This document shows positions 1 through 10,212 of a DNA stretch of 64,000 nt, one piece after another. The DNA is taken from positions 497,185 to 561,184 of the forward strand of contig VWZW01002448.1 of NCBI GenBank assembly GCA_013397115.1, given 5' to 3'. Below the pieces are notes generated by a model. It saw only the letters and a list, made by a program, of their open reading frames with translations, did no database searches and was not told the origin of the DNA. The position numbers and the translations under genes are program-made. This DNA is from Edolisoma coerulescens (lineage: Eukaryota > Chordata > Aves > Passeriformes > Campephagidae). Within the stretch, counting starts at the first letter, position 1, and the number at the start of each line of letters is the position of its first letter.

Positions 1-1782
1 ACGAGCCCCTGGCTCCGCTCCCGCCAGCTGCCTCGGCCGTGCCGGTCTGGCAGGACCGCACCATCGCCTCCACCAAGCTCCGGCTCCTCGAGTACTCCGC
101 CTTCATGGAGGTGCCCCGGGATGCCGAAACGGTAACGGTCCCCCCCGCGTGCCCGCCACCCGCCTGGGATGGTGCCCGTCCGTCCCCGTGCCCCGCGGCA
201 TCTCGCTCTTGCCTGACCTGTCCTGCTGCTGTCCCCACCCCGCTCCCTACAGTACAGCAAACACCTCTTCGTGCACATCGGCCAGACGAACCCCTCGTAC
301 AGCGACCCGCTGCTGGAGGCCGTGGACATCCGCCAGATCTACGACAAGTTTCCTGAGAAGAAGGGCGGCCTCAAGGAGCTCTATGAGCGTGGGCCCCAGA
401 ACTCCTTCTTCCTCGTCAAGTTTTGGGTATGCTGCTGGGAGGGTTAGGGTGGGGAGGGTCATCCTGGAGCCACAGGCTCATTGTGGGTTGGGCACTCCGC
501 TGGCAGAGTGGGAGCGTCCTGGGCAGCTCTGAAAGCTGGTGTCCCTCATCCTCGTGGAGAGCTGGGTGTGGTGGGGCCTCATGGGACCCTCTCCCCCCTT
601 TCCCCTCTCCAGGCGGATCTGAACAGCACAATCCAGGACGGGCCAGGGACCTTCTATGGTGTCAGCAGCCAGTACAGCAGTGCAGAGAACATGACCATCA
701 CAGTCTCCACCAAGGTGTGCTCCTTTGGGAAGCAGGTCGTGGAGAAGGTGGAGGTGAGTTCCCTGCCCCACTGCCTCGGGCAGGGGTGGGAGTTGGTCCA
801 CGGCGGGTCCTGGGATGGAGAAAGTCTGGGAGCTGGGTGTAGGACACAGGGGTGCCTATACCATGTTTATGGGTGGCGTGGAGAGGACATTGCCATGTCC
901 CAGTTGGCCACCACAACCCATGGGACAGCTGCTGACCCTGGCTGTCCCCTGCAGACGGAGTATGCACGGCTGGAGAACGGCCGGTTCGTCTACCGCATCC
1001 ACCGGTCTCCCATGTGCGAGTACATGATCAACTTCATCCACAAACTCAAGCACCTCCCGGAGAAGTACATGATGAACAGTGTCCTGGAGAATTTCACCAT
1101 CCTGCAGGTACCTCCCCTCCTTTTCCAGGGCGTGTGTCCCACCAGGAGTGTGGAGCCCACACTTGCATCAACCCTGCCGGCCCCACACACACCTGGCTGT
1201 GCCTGAGCCCACACAGCCCCTGAATTCCAGGGAGCAGATCTTGGTGGTGCAAACAAGCCTGGGCAAGTCTACCAGATAATGGGGAGCAAAATTTTCGTAG
1301 TGCAATTAAATTGGCTGTGCCTGAGTTTGACTGTTTGACTTCCCCAAAATTACCCAAATAATGGGCAGCAGGTTTAGGTGATGCAAATGCAGTGGCTGTG
1401 CCTGAGCCAATGCAACCTCCTCCAAAACAAATTTTTGGTGGTGCACTTCAGGCTGTTCCTGAGCCTGTGCACCCTCCCCAAAACTGGGTAGTAAATCCTG
1501 ATGGTGCAATTAAATTGGCTGTGCTACTGCCTGTGCGACCCCACAAATAATGGGCAGCAGATTTTTTCGTGGTGCAAAGTGGCTGTGCCTGAGCCCATGC
1601 AACCCCCCCAGGTAACAGCACCTGCCCAGGGGCACAGCACTCCCCTGACACACTCTGCTCTGCTGCAGGTTGTTACGAACAGGGATACCCAGGAAACCTT
1701 GCTCTGCATTGCCTTCGTTTTCGAGGTCTCCACCAGCGAGCACGGCGCCCAGCACCATGTGTACAAGTTGGTCAAGGACTAG
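1..1782 (+). CDS. TEAD3: TEAD3, transcriptional enhancer factor TEF-5 (3' part only)
   Basis: TEAD proteins are nuclear DNA-binding factors that recruit YAP/TAZ, the end point of Hippo signalling. Only the C-terminal YAP-binding domain is here; the N-terminal TEA DNA-binding domain lies left of the window. Visible exons: 1-131 (reading from base 3), 253-426, 613-753, 955-1107, 1669-1782. All junctions are GT/AG and phases join, giving about 236 residues ending HVYKLVKD and a TAG stop. The last exon reads VVTNRDTQETLL then FVFEVSTSEHGAQ. The ending VYKLVKD and the stretch RLENGRFVYRIHRSPMCEYM match TEAD3 better than TEAD1, 2 or 4, judged from memory of the family. The last intron (1108-1668) carries a minisatellite. 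Identity as a TEAD is very secure; assignment to paralogue 3 is strong and is supported by the FANCE/PPARD/DEF6 neighbourhood. Confidence 0.95.
1195..1610. repeat. Degenerate minisatellite in the last TEAD3 intron
   Basis: About six imperfect copies of a 65-75 base unit. Recurring blocks are GGCTGTGCCTGAG, then ATGCAACC or similar, then ATAATGGGCAGCAG, then a T-rich run followed by GGTGGTGCAA. Copies vary in length and sequence, so this is an old array. It lies wholly inside intron 1108-1668 and ends about 60 bases before the acceptor of the last exon. Confidence 0.8.
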
Positions 1783-4310
1783 GGGCCCTTGGGGACAGGC
1801 AGGGGCACGAGGGGTGTGCAAAGGAGGGAGAGGGCCATGCAGAAAAGCCACCCGTGCCTGTTGCCTTGTGAGAAGTCATTTGAAGACAGGAGGAGAAGGA
1901 GGAGGAGGAAAAAACAACAGCCAAAAAAGACTGACTTGTGATCGCAGATGTTTTCTACTTAGGAACAGTTTCTTTTTTTTTTTTTTTTAAATAAATAAAT
2001 AAAATTACCAAAAAAAAAAAAAAAAGAAGAAGAAGAAGAATGGGAAAGGAAACCCACATCCGGCGCTGGAGAGGGAGAGGCCGAGCCTTGGTGTTGCTGA
2101 TGAAGGCCAGGACCCCACAGTGCCACCACCAGCAGCAGCAGCAGCAGTGGGATGTCGGAGCAGAGAACGACCCCTCCTTCCACCCCCGCCCAGGCTCAGA
2201 AGTGGCCCCGGTCCTGAGTGGAGAGGAGCGAGCAGTGATGGGCAGGAGGATGTGGCACCGTGCCAGGTCTGGTCCGACACTGGTCGGCATGGCAGCGACG
2301 GCGGCGTTGGCACCGCGTGGCACAGCCCAGGGGGCCGTGGGGATGTGGGGATGGACGTGCAGGGCAGGAGCAGGGCAGGGCAGAATGGAGGAGGGGACAC
2401 TGCCACCTCCCCAGGGATGCTCCTTCTCTATGCCCAGTGGCAGTGAGGGCATCGACAATGCAAACCATGGGCTTTTATGGCTCCTTTTTTCCCCTTTTTT
2501 TTAAACTAAAGTCCTTTTTAATACTTTTTAAAAAGACACCGTGCTTGTAATCAGGCTGATGATCCTCTGCAGTGCCCAGGTACTCCCCTCCCACCCTGCA
2601 CGGGGAAGTGTCTTGTTTAGGGAAAGGTTTGGGATGTCTCCGTCTCTGGCTGGGTTTTGTGTGGGATCCCTTGAGCTCTGCGTGTGCTTCCAGGAATTGC
2701 ACTTGGGGGTGGCCCAGGCTCAGTGTCCCCACTGTGGTCACTTGCTGAGGAGTCACGAGTAGAGAGCAGCGAGGGCAGATTTGCCTGATTTACTTTGCAT
2801 ATGTACATTTTCCTTGTTTCGTTTCTTTTGTTTTGTTCCTTCCCTTCTGCCATGACTGTTCCAGACTGCTCCATCCCCTCGCCTGCATCCTGTGGGAAGT
2901 GGCCAGGGAGGTGACTCGTGCGGGGAAAAACATACTGAGCAATGCAGGGCCAAGCTGTCAGTGGGCAGAGTGTGGGACAGAGAGGACAGAGAGAGGGGAC
3001 AGAGAACAGGAAGGGTGCCAGGATAAGGGACTGGGTCAGCTTGGAGGTATTTTTGTGGCTGCAGCCCAAAGTAAGCCAAGGCAGTGTGCCCAGTCCTGAG
3101 GCTGCAACTGCAAGGGCAGAGCCTGGGGAAAGCATCCCCAGGGTGCAGGAGGGTCACAGAGGGACAGAGGTGGCAGGGAGCAGGGTGTCAGGAGGCTGGC
3201 AGGGGGACAGGGAGCCCGAGGTGGCCAGGTCTGGATGGGTTTCTCATGTTGGCAGGGGAGCGAAGGCAGTGGGAAGGAGGGCAGGAGTGTTTTGAGGGGC
3301 ACTGCAGCCCCTTAGGGAGGGGGACAGGGCAGGTTTAGGCTCAGTGCTGCCGGTGCAAGGAGCAGGAAGAGCCCCAGAGCTCAGGAAAGCGCCGTGGCTG
3401 CCACCTTGATGCCACGTGTCCCGTGAGGCATGGGGACTTCGACCTCTTGCTGCTGGGAAAAGCCACCCATCCCTGTGGGACAGGGCAGAGCCACCCCGGC
3501 CCCGTGCCAGGCCAAGGGCTCAGCGGGGGGACTGGACTGAGGCGGCTGCTGTGAGCAGGGCAGACGGAGCAGGCGGGAAAGAGAGAGGGAAAAATCCAAG
3601 GCCAGGCACTGGCATACCATCCCAGGGCTGTGCTGGGGCTCTCTGGCCGAGTTCTCATATGTAGCATGTTTGTTTGTTGTTTTGTAGGTTTTTGTTTGTT
3701 TTTTTTTTTCTTCTTCTGTTTCACTCACTGATCTAAAAACTCTGGGAATGAAAACTCAAAACTCCCCCACCAGAAAACACAGGCGTGCCCCGCTCCCAGC
3801 CCCCTTGGGGGACGAAGCTCTTCGTTAACTGGACCGGTTTGTGCCATCCTTCCCTCCATCCCTCCCTCCCTGCTGCCTGCACCGAGCCCAGGGCTCACAC
3901 TGCACCCCACGCACACAGACTGGTGCCCCCAGCAGCCCTGGCCGGGGTTTGATCATGATCCCAGAGACACTTTCTGAACTCCCCCGCCCCCCAGCCCCTC
4001 CGTTCTCCTCCAGTGTATTTATGAATTTCACATGAAGTACTGTTTTATTTTTTTAAAGACTTTGTAAAGCTTACCAGGGTTACAATCACCATTTTTAGAG
4101 CTGCGTCAGTCCACAATGTTAAAAATCCATTTTTTTATGTATTATATTTTTTGTGTATTTTTTTTAATCCAGCTGTGATGGGTTGTATCATATATTTGTT
4201 GTGTTTACTGTATCTGTCCAACTTCAAAGAGAGGAGACTGTGGAGCTCCGAGAAAACTACGGTCTGCTGAAAAAAAACATTAAAATTATTTGTTCATGGG
4301 TTGGCTCAAG
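1783..4310 (+). other. Candidate TEAD3 3' UTR
   Basis: No coding sequence is recognisable here. The stretch begins after the TEAD3 stop. The first possible poly(A) signals are overlapping AATAAA copies near 1989-2003. The 250 bases before 4290 are strongly AT-rich, unlike their surroundings, and end with ATTAAA at 4279-4284, a plausible distal poly(A) signal. I infer a short and a long 3' UTR; the sequence does not show which is used. A (CAG)5 tract lies at about 2128-2147. Confidence 0.5.
1971..2040. repeat. Poly(T), AAATAAA block, poly(A), (GAA)n tract
   Basis: A run of about 18 T is followed by repeated AAATAAA, then ATTACC, then about 17 A and a (GAA)n run. The T and A runs could pair as a hairpin with the AATAAA signals in the loop. 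It lies about 190 bases after the TEAD3 stop. Confidence 0.75.
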
Positions 4311-4419
4311 CAGTTCTGAAGTTCCTCTTTTATTTCTTGGGCTTTTCTTCAACAGCCAGGATTATGCGAGCTGCTCTGTCCCATGCAACCCCTTGGCTGG
4401 GTGACGCTTCTCCTGGGAC

Positions 4420-4475
4420 CCCACTTCTGGGTACCAGCATGCCACATCCCACTTCTGGGTACCAACATGCCACAT
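4420..4475. repeat. 28-bp tandem duplication
   Basis: Two adjacent copies of a 28-base unit beginning CCCACTTCTGGGTACCA and ending ATGCCACAT; they differ by one base (AGCATG against AACATG). It lies between the TEAD3 3' end and the SMPD2 promoter. Confidence 0.85.
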
Positions 4476-4659
4476 CCAGCTGTGTTTTGCCCTGGTTTGC
4501 ATCAGTCCTGCAGGGTTTGGCGGGGAAAGGTTGGGTTGGCCACGGCAGCCGCTTCCCCGCAGCATCGCTGGGTTCAGCGGCACACGGGCCCACAGCAGCA
4601 GGTGGCAGAGCGCTGCTCCGTCCCACCGGTCACCACCACCTCTCCAAGCCCTGCTGGCT

Positions 4660-5790
4660 CTTCGGTCCCACACCCCGTCCTACGCTCAGGGGACACAGGC
4701 GACTTGTTCGGCCGCTTCCCCCCGTCCTGCGAGCCGCCCGTGCCCCGCCATCCCTCCCGCAGCCCCGGCGCGCCCCGTCACACCCACCACAGCCGGCCCC
4801 GGCCCCTTCCACCCTTCCCCGGNCCTCCCGTAGCCCCGCTCCTCCCGTAGCTCCGATCCTCCGATCGCTCCGCTCCCCCGGCTGCCCCGCTGCCGTCCCC
4901 GCTCCTCCTGTAGCTCCGATGCTCCTGTCTCCCCGCTCCTCCGCTTGCCCCGCTGTTTCCTCTCTCTCCCCCGCTTCCCCGCTCGTGTCCCCGCTCCACC
5001 TGTTGCCGCTGTCCCGCTCCTTGTCCCGCTGCTGTCCCCGCCGCATCCCTCGGGGAGCGGGGAGCGTCCCTGGGGGCTTAGGCTTGGTAGAAGCCGCCGG
5101 CATTAATTAGCGCGGCTCAGGGAGGGGATGAGGCGCGCGGTAATCCCGCGGGGGCAGGCAGAGCCCGGCTGCCCGCACCGGCATCCTGGAGCTCCGGGCT
5201 TGCTCTTTCTCGCTTTTGAACCGGAAACTGGACGATCTCACGGGGCCGGGCGTGGGAGAAGTGAGGCTGCGGAGCGCTGGGGCCGCTCCGGAGCAGCTGG
5301 CTCCGCCGGGGTTTGGGGTCTCGAAAAGGGTCCGCGGGCTTCCCGAGTGGGGAGGTGTGTGATGGGGTCCCATGCCCGTCCCTCGCGGCTCCGCTTTGAA
5401 ACCGGGGTGAAAGTCCATCCTGGAATGCAACTCACTGACGGGCAGAGGGGTTGAGCCCTGTACCCCATCCCTGGCCTGCCGGTGTCCGCAGCTGCTGGAT
5501 GAAGGGTCACATGGGTGGTTTGGGTACATGGATTCCTGAATGGGGGCATTTTAGGGTTCGGGGTGGTCCTTGCGTGCAGGAAAGGAGGGGAAAGGCCTGG
5601 AGCACCCCGAGCACTCATCCTTCCTTCCTGGCCTTTGCCTTGGCTCAGCCTTTCTGCCTTCCTGACCTGGCTCCTCGGCTCTGTCCTGCATCCTGCACTG
5701 CCTTCCTGGGGCTGTCACTCCAACCCACTCCCTGCAGGTCTCCCCTCTGCTCGGCGTTGCCCTCTGGCCCCCGCAAAGCCCCGACAAGCG
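4660..5790 (+). promoter_or_regulatory. CpG-rich upstream region of SMPD2
   Basis: This GC- and CpG-rich stretch precedes the SMPD2 start codon. Its left part (about 4800-5045) is a pyrimidine-rich, loosely repetitive run of CCGCTCCTCC and CGTAGCTCCG variants; an N lies at 4823. No coding exon is recognised. I infer promoter and 5' UTR function from position and composition only; no TATA box or defined start site was found. Confidence 0.45.
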
Positions 5791-8700
5791 ATGGAGGGAG
5801 ATCCCACCCTGCGCCTCCGTATCTTCGACCTCAACTGCTGGTGAGTCCAGAGTTCGCCAGGTCTGTGCCAGGCTGTGTGGGTGGAGATGGGGACACCACT
5901 GGGAGAGGGGTCCCACCTTGGGGTTACCTTCATGTCCCTTTCATTTTGGGGTCACACCACTCTCCCAGCCCCAGAGGGTCATGAGGTGCTTGGCTGGGTA
6001 GTGCCTCCTGTCCCCTCTGTGCTTGTTAGCCCCAGAAAACCCCCCAGTGGCACCCCAAGCAAGGATGAGCTGCCTCAATTCTGCAGGCAGGAGAAGCTGT
6101 CCCCAAACAGCCTCCCTGCATATCCCTCTTGTTCCCATGTCCTCGCACGGCCCTTTCCCCTTCCCACCTTTCCCATCTGCATCCTGCCTCCACTGGTACT
6201 GGAGCTCCCTTTCTCTCCCTCGTTCCGGGTCACAGTGGGCCCTGACAGCCCCCATCACCTGTCCCCACCAGGCTGTGACTGTCACCCCTCTCTGGCAGGG
6301 CCATCCGCTACCTGAGCAAGCGGCGGCAGGAGCGCGTCCGGCTCATCGGGGACACGCTGCGCCGGGAGGGCTTTGACCTGGTGCTGCTCCAGGAGGTGAG
6401 GGCGGTTTGTGAGCCAAGTGCAGCCATTCCCAGCCTGGGAGATGAGCGTGAGTGTTCTCAGCCTGTCCCACTGTTCTCCAGGTGTGCAGCGAGCAGGACT
6501 ACAGTGACCTGAAGGTGAAACTAGCAGGCTGCTACCCCTTCTCCCATTACTTCCGCAGGTGAGGAGGGGAAGGTCACCCCCCCGGGGCTGTCTGTGGGGC
6601 AGTGCCAGGGCTGTGCCATGTCCTCGGGATTTACCACTTGCAGAGACCGCTGCAGGTCGCCTCTGTCGCTGTGGGAGACCCCATGCCTGGGTAGTGGGAT
6701 GCTCATAGGAGTCCACTAGGATCCAGGCATCCGGGGAGTCCTCCTGGCTCAGGGCTAGGGGGAGGCAGAGGTTTTGGGAACCACGTCTCCTCACCGAGCC
6801 TTTTCCTTCCCACAGTGGGGTGATCGGCAGCGGCCTCTGCGTCTTCTCCAGGTTCCCCATCCTGGACACGCTCCTCTACCAGTACTCACTGAACGGGTAC
6901 CCCTACATGGTGAGTGGGCTGGGGGGCACGTGGCACCATGGTGTCCATCCCCACAGAGCCTCAGTAGCCCTGACATGCCCTCCTTCCCCTCTGGCAGCTC
7001 CAACACGGGGACTGGTTCTGCGGCAAGTCCGTGGGTCTCGTCGTTATTAAGATCTCAGGGATCATCTTCAATGTCTACGTCACCCACGTGAGCACCCCAG
7101 AGAAGAACCCAGCATAGGAGGGGACAATGGGGAGGAGGGGAATGAGTGGCTGTACCCCTCTTTTACTGCCCGCTTGCTTTAACCACCTCTCTCCACACTC
7201 TGCCCTGGACTATGCACTCATTTAATAACATATTGCTCAGGGAGGCAGGACAGGGACCCACCCACAAGCTGGTTGTGCAGTGGGGTGAGCATCCCAGGCT
7301 CTCCCCAGTGGGGGTGGCATAAAGTCAGAGGTGTTGGCAGGCACTGTTCAGAGGGGTTGGGTGAGTTTGCAGGGAGCCTGGGAGCAGGGCAGGAATCAGT
7401 GTGGGAGTCACAGCCCCTTTGCTTTCCCTCTCTCTCCAGCTGCACGCCGAGTACTGCCGGGAGAAGGACGCCTACCTGCCCCACCGCCTGGTGCAGGCCT
7501 GGGAGCTGGCACAGTTCATCCGGTGAGCAGCTGCAGGGTGTCCCCCTGCAGGTCCCCAGGACGTGTGTGGTCACCCCTGCCCCCGGGGCTTGCACTGCAG
7601 GGAGCTCCCACTTGCACCAGTCCCAGTCAGGAATAAGGCTGAGGAGCACTGGGCAGGTCCCAGTCACTCCAGTCTGGTGCAGGGCAGGGCAGGGCAGGAC
7701 AGCCATCGCTGTCCCCACAGACACACCTCAAAGGCAGCAGACGTGGTGGTGCTGGGAGGGGACCTGAACATGCACCCTGAAGATGTGGGCATCCGGCTGC
7801 TGCGTGGCTGGACAGGGCTGCGGGACGCCTTCGCTGAGGCCACGCGCTTTGAGGTGAGCTGGGGGGCTGCGTGGGGTCCCAGGGCACACCAAGAGCCCCC
7901 CACCCAGCCAGGCTCTTGCCTCAGGGCTGTAAGAACGGCTGCACCCTTGTCCCCGACAACTGCTTCACCGACAAGTCGGAGCTGCTGCCCTTCCCGCTGG
8001 GCATCCGCATTGACTACATCCTCTACAAGGTACGGGGAGCGTTGGCCTCCAGCTGGCAGTGGCGGGGGTGAGGCACTGCTGTGACCCCCTTGTCCCCTCA
8101 CCCAGGCCATCTCCAGCTTCACGGTGAAGTGTGAAGAGCTGAAGACCACCACGGGGCCAGCCCTGGGCACGGACATCCCCTTCTCAGACCATGAAGCCGT
8201 GATGGCAACACTGCACATCCAGAGGCAGGGACAGCCTGTGGGTGCCACCCATGGCACAGCTGGTAAGTCTGGGGGCTGCTGCCAGCATCCACCGTGTGCT
8301 GGGGGGGCCGGTGGATGGACTGGTGGAGTTGGATGGAGCTTTTTGGGGATGTTTCCCCTGGCAGTGCTGCTTGTGGAGGGCTGCAGAGCGGTGGGGATGG
8401 GGAGAAGGGTGTTGGGGTGGTGGTGGTGGGGGGCACAGGAATGGTATTTGGGGGTCCCACCCTGCTGAGGGCCCCTGTCCCCGCAGACCTGGCGCTGGTG
8501 GACGTGGTGACAGAGGCACGGACAGAGGTGGGCGTGGGGCTGCGGGCGGCGCAGCGGCAGCGCTACTCCTCGGGCAGGATGGCCGTGCTGGCCCTGCTGC
8601 TGCTGCTGCTCCAGGCCGCGGCCGCGCTGGGCACACTGGCCGGACTGGGCACGGAGCAGCCCTTCCCCAAGCTCTCCTTCTGCCTGCTGGCCTTCCTCGC

Positions 8701-8830
8701 CCTCGGCGTCCTCGCCCTCGCCACCGGTCTCCACCTGTTTCACACCATGGAGGTGAAGATGCTGCACGGCACCGAGGACCAGATGTGGATGGCACTGCGG
8801 GCGCTGCAGGAGCATCCCAGCGAAGGCTGA
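5791..8830 (+). CDS. SMPD2: SMPD2, neutral sphingomyelinase 1
   Basis: A magnesium-dependent phosphodiesterase that cleaves sphingomyelin to ceramide and phosphocholine at internal membranes. Ten exons: 5791-5840, 6299-6395, 6482-6558, 6816-6909, 6998-7087, 7440-7522, 7721-7853, 7925-8029, 8106-8262, 8487-8830. The total is exactly 1230 bases, 409 residues (human is about 423). The endonuclease/exonuclease/phosphatase fold is intact: Glu49 in LLQEV binds metal, NMHPED follows GGDL, and catalytic His272 lies in SDHEA, at the same positions as in human. Two hydrophobic segments in the last exon (about residues 327-345 and 355-380) fit the C-terminal membrane hairpin. The start is the first ATG, MEGDPTLRLRIFDLNCW, aligning with the human N-terminus. 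It converges on MICAL1, as in human 6q21. Confidence 0.97.
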
Positions 8831-9184
8831 GCTCAGGCTGGGGGTGGCCCACAATGTCCCCTTGGCCCCACCGTGTCCCCTTTTTGATCCTTGTTTTTAG
8901 CTGACATCAGGTTTTAGGTGAGCAGCACTGCAGCCAATGCAGTAGTGCAGGTTTGACAGCTGCCTCTGGGTGAAATTAAGATTTTTGGGGTAGATTTATT
9001 GCATTGACCCCTGTGAGAACCACGATGGAGGCAGATTTTTATTGCTGTCTTTTTAAACACACTCTTTTGTACCTGGAGGGACCCACTGGCCTGGCTGGAA
9101 GGCTTGAGAGGCTCCCCTTGCCTGGGGTGGCCTCAAAATTTATGCTGGTGGCTGTTCTGGCAACCAGTTTTGACTCGGATGGAA

Positions 9185-9190
9185 AATAAA
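9185..9190 (+). terminator. SMPD2 poly(A) signal AATAAA
   Basis: A canonical hexamer 355 bases after the SMPD2 stop. Cleavage is expected at about 9200-9220, giving a 3' UTR of roughly 370-390 bases. Confidence 0.8.
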
Positions 9191-9226
9191 GGCGGTATTT
9201 TAACCTTTGCGCCGGGTCAGGGGGGC

Positions 9227-9232
9227 TTTATT
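9227..9232 (-). terminator. MICAL1 poly(A) signal AATAAA (minus strand)
   Basis: TTTATT on the plus strand reads AATAAA on the minus strand. Cleavage about 10-30 bases further would fall near 9197-9217, giving MICAL1 a 3' UTR of about 1 kb. This meets or overlaps the SMPD2 cleavage zone. Confidence 0.7.
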
Positions 9233-10212
9233 TGAAGGGAGGTGGTTTGCAGCAGGATTGGGAGGGCTGGAGGAGGTGCTGAGGGGAGTGGCAGGATGAA
9301 GGCTGAACACAGGCTGGTGTTGCTAAGAGAGGAACCTACGCCTGGGACCCCGATCCCGACACATCTGGGGATGCCATGAGCACCATTTGGCCACAGGGGC
9401 CACCCTGCAACACTCAGGGACTCCAGGGGCATCTGAGGTCTGTGCAAAGGCCACTGTGGCATTGCCAAACAGAAGAAATCCCAAAGGGGCAAGGAGGGAC
9501 GGCTGCTGGTGTCCCTTGTCCTTGGTGTTAGAGTGCAATTCCCTTAGCACAATTCCCTTAGGGGCTACTGGACAAAAAACCCTTCCCTGGCCCAAGGGGC
9601 TCAGGGCAGGGTTCTGACCCTGGTTTCCTGCAGCAGCTGGGCACAGCATGGACATGGCACCCAAAAGCAGTGGTGCAGAGCGGCTGGATCAGCCCAGTCT
9701 GTCTGTCACTGGCCCCCACCTGTACAGCCAGATGTCCCTTGAGATGGACAGTCCAGGATGGATGCCCTCAGCTGGGAAGGATGTCCCAGGGTGGCTTCGA
9801 GAGACCCCTCCTGATGGTGCCCCTGCACCTATGGCATCTGCCCTGAGGGCTGCCTCTGGTGGCCACAGTCACCTCCTTGCTGCTGGGAGCCACCACAGCC
9901 CCCTTTTGCAGTCCCCCACGAGTCTCGTTTTCCAGCAAGCACAAGGCAAAGGCCATCACAGGAATGTCCTCTCAGCACCCCAAAGCTTCTCGGTGTCTCC
10001 TCACGTGGGCATGCACCAGCGGGTCCGGCCCCTCGGTGAGACTTTGGCAAGCAGGGAGCTGGACTGGCTGCGGCAGCTGCCGGCGCCTGCGGGCAGCTGG
10101 GGCATCACCACCTCCAGAGGTAGCTCAGAGTGATGCTCAGAGGGACTCACACTCACACACACACTCTGCTTGGCCCCCGGGGAGGATCCCGTGGCTCCGG
10201 GGGCTGTGCGGA
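9233..10212 (-). other. MICAL1 3' UTR
   Basis: Sequence between the MICAL1 stop codon and its inferred poly(A) signal. No coding exon is seen. It holds a short CA-rich run near 10140-10163 and a small direct repeat (CACAATTCCCTTA-like, near 9535-9560). Confidence 0.6.

Noticed and set aside
7664..8854. 396-codon minus-strand open frame over SMPD2
   Set aside because: Antisense shadow of GC-rich SMPD2 exons 7-10; Pro- and His-rich with no known domain.
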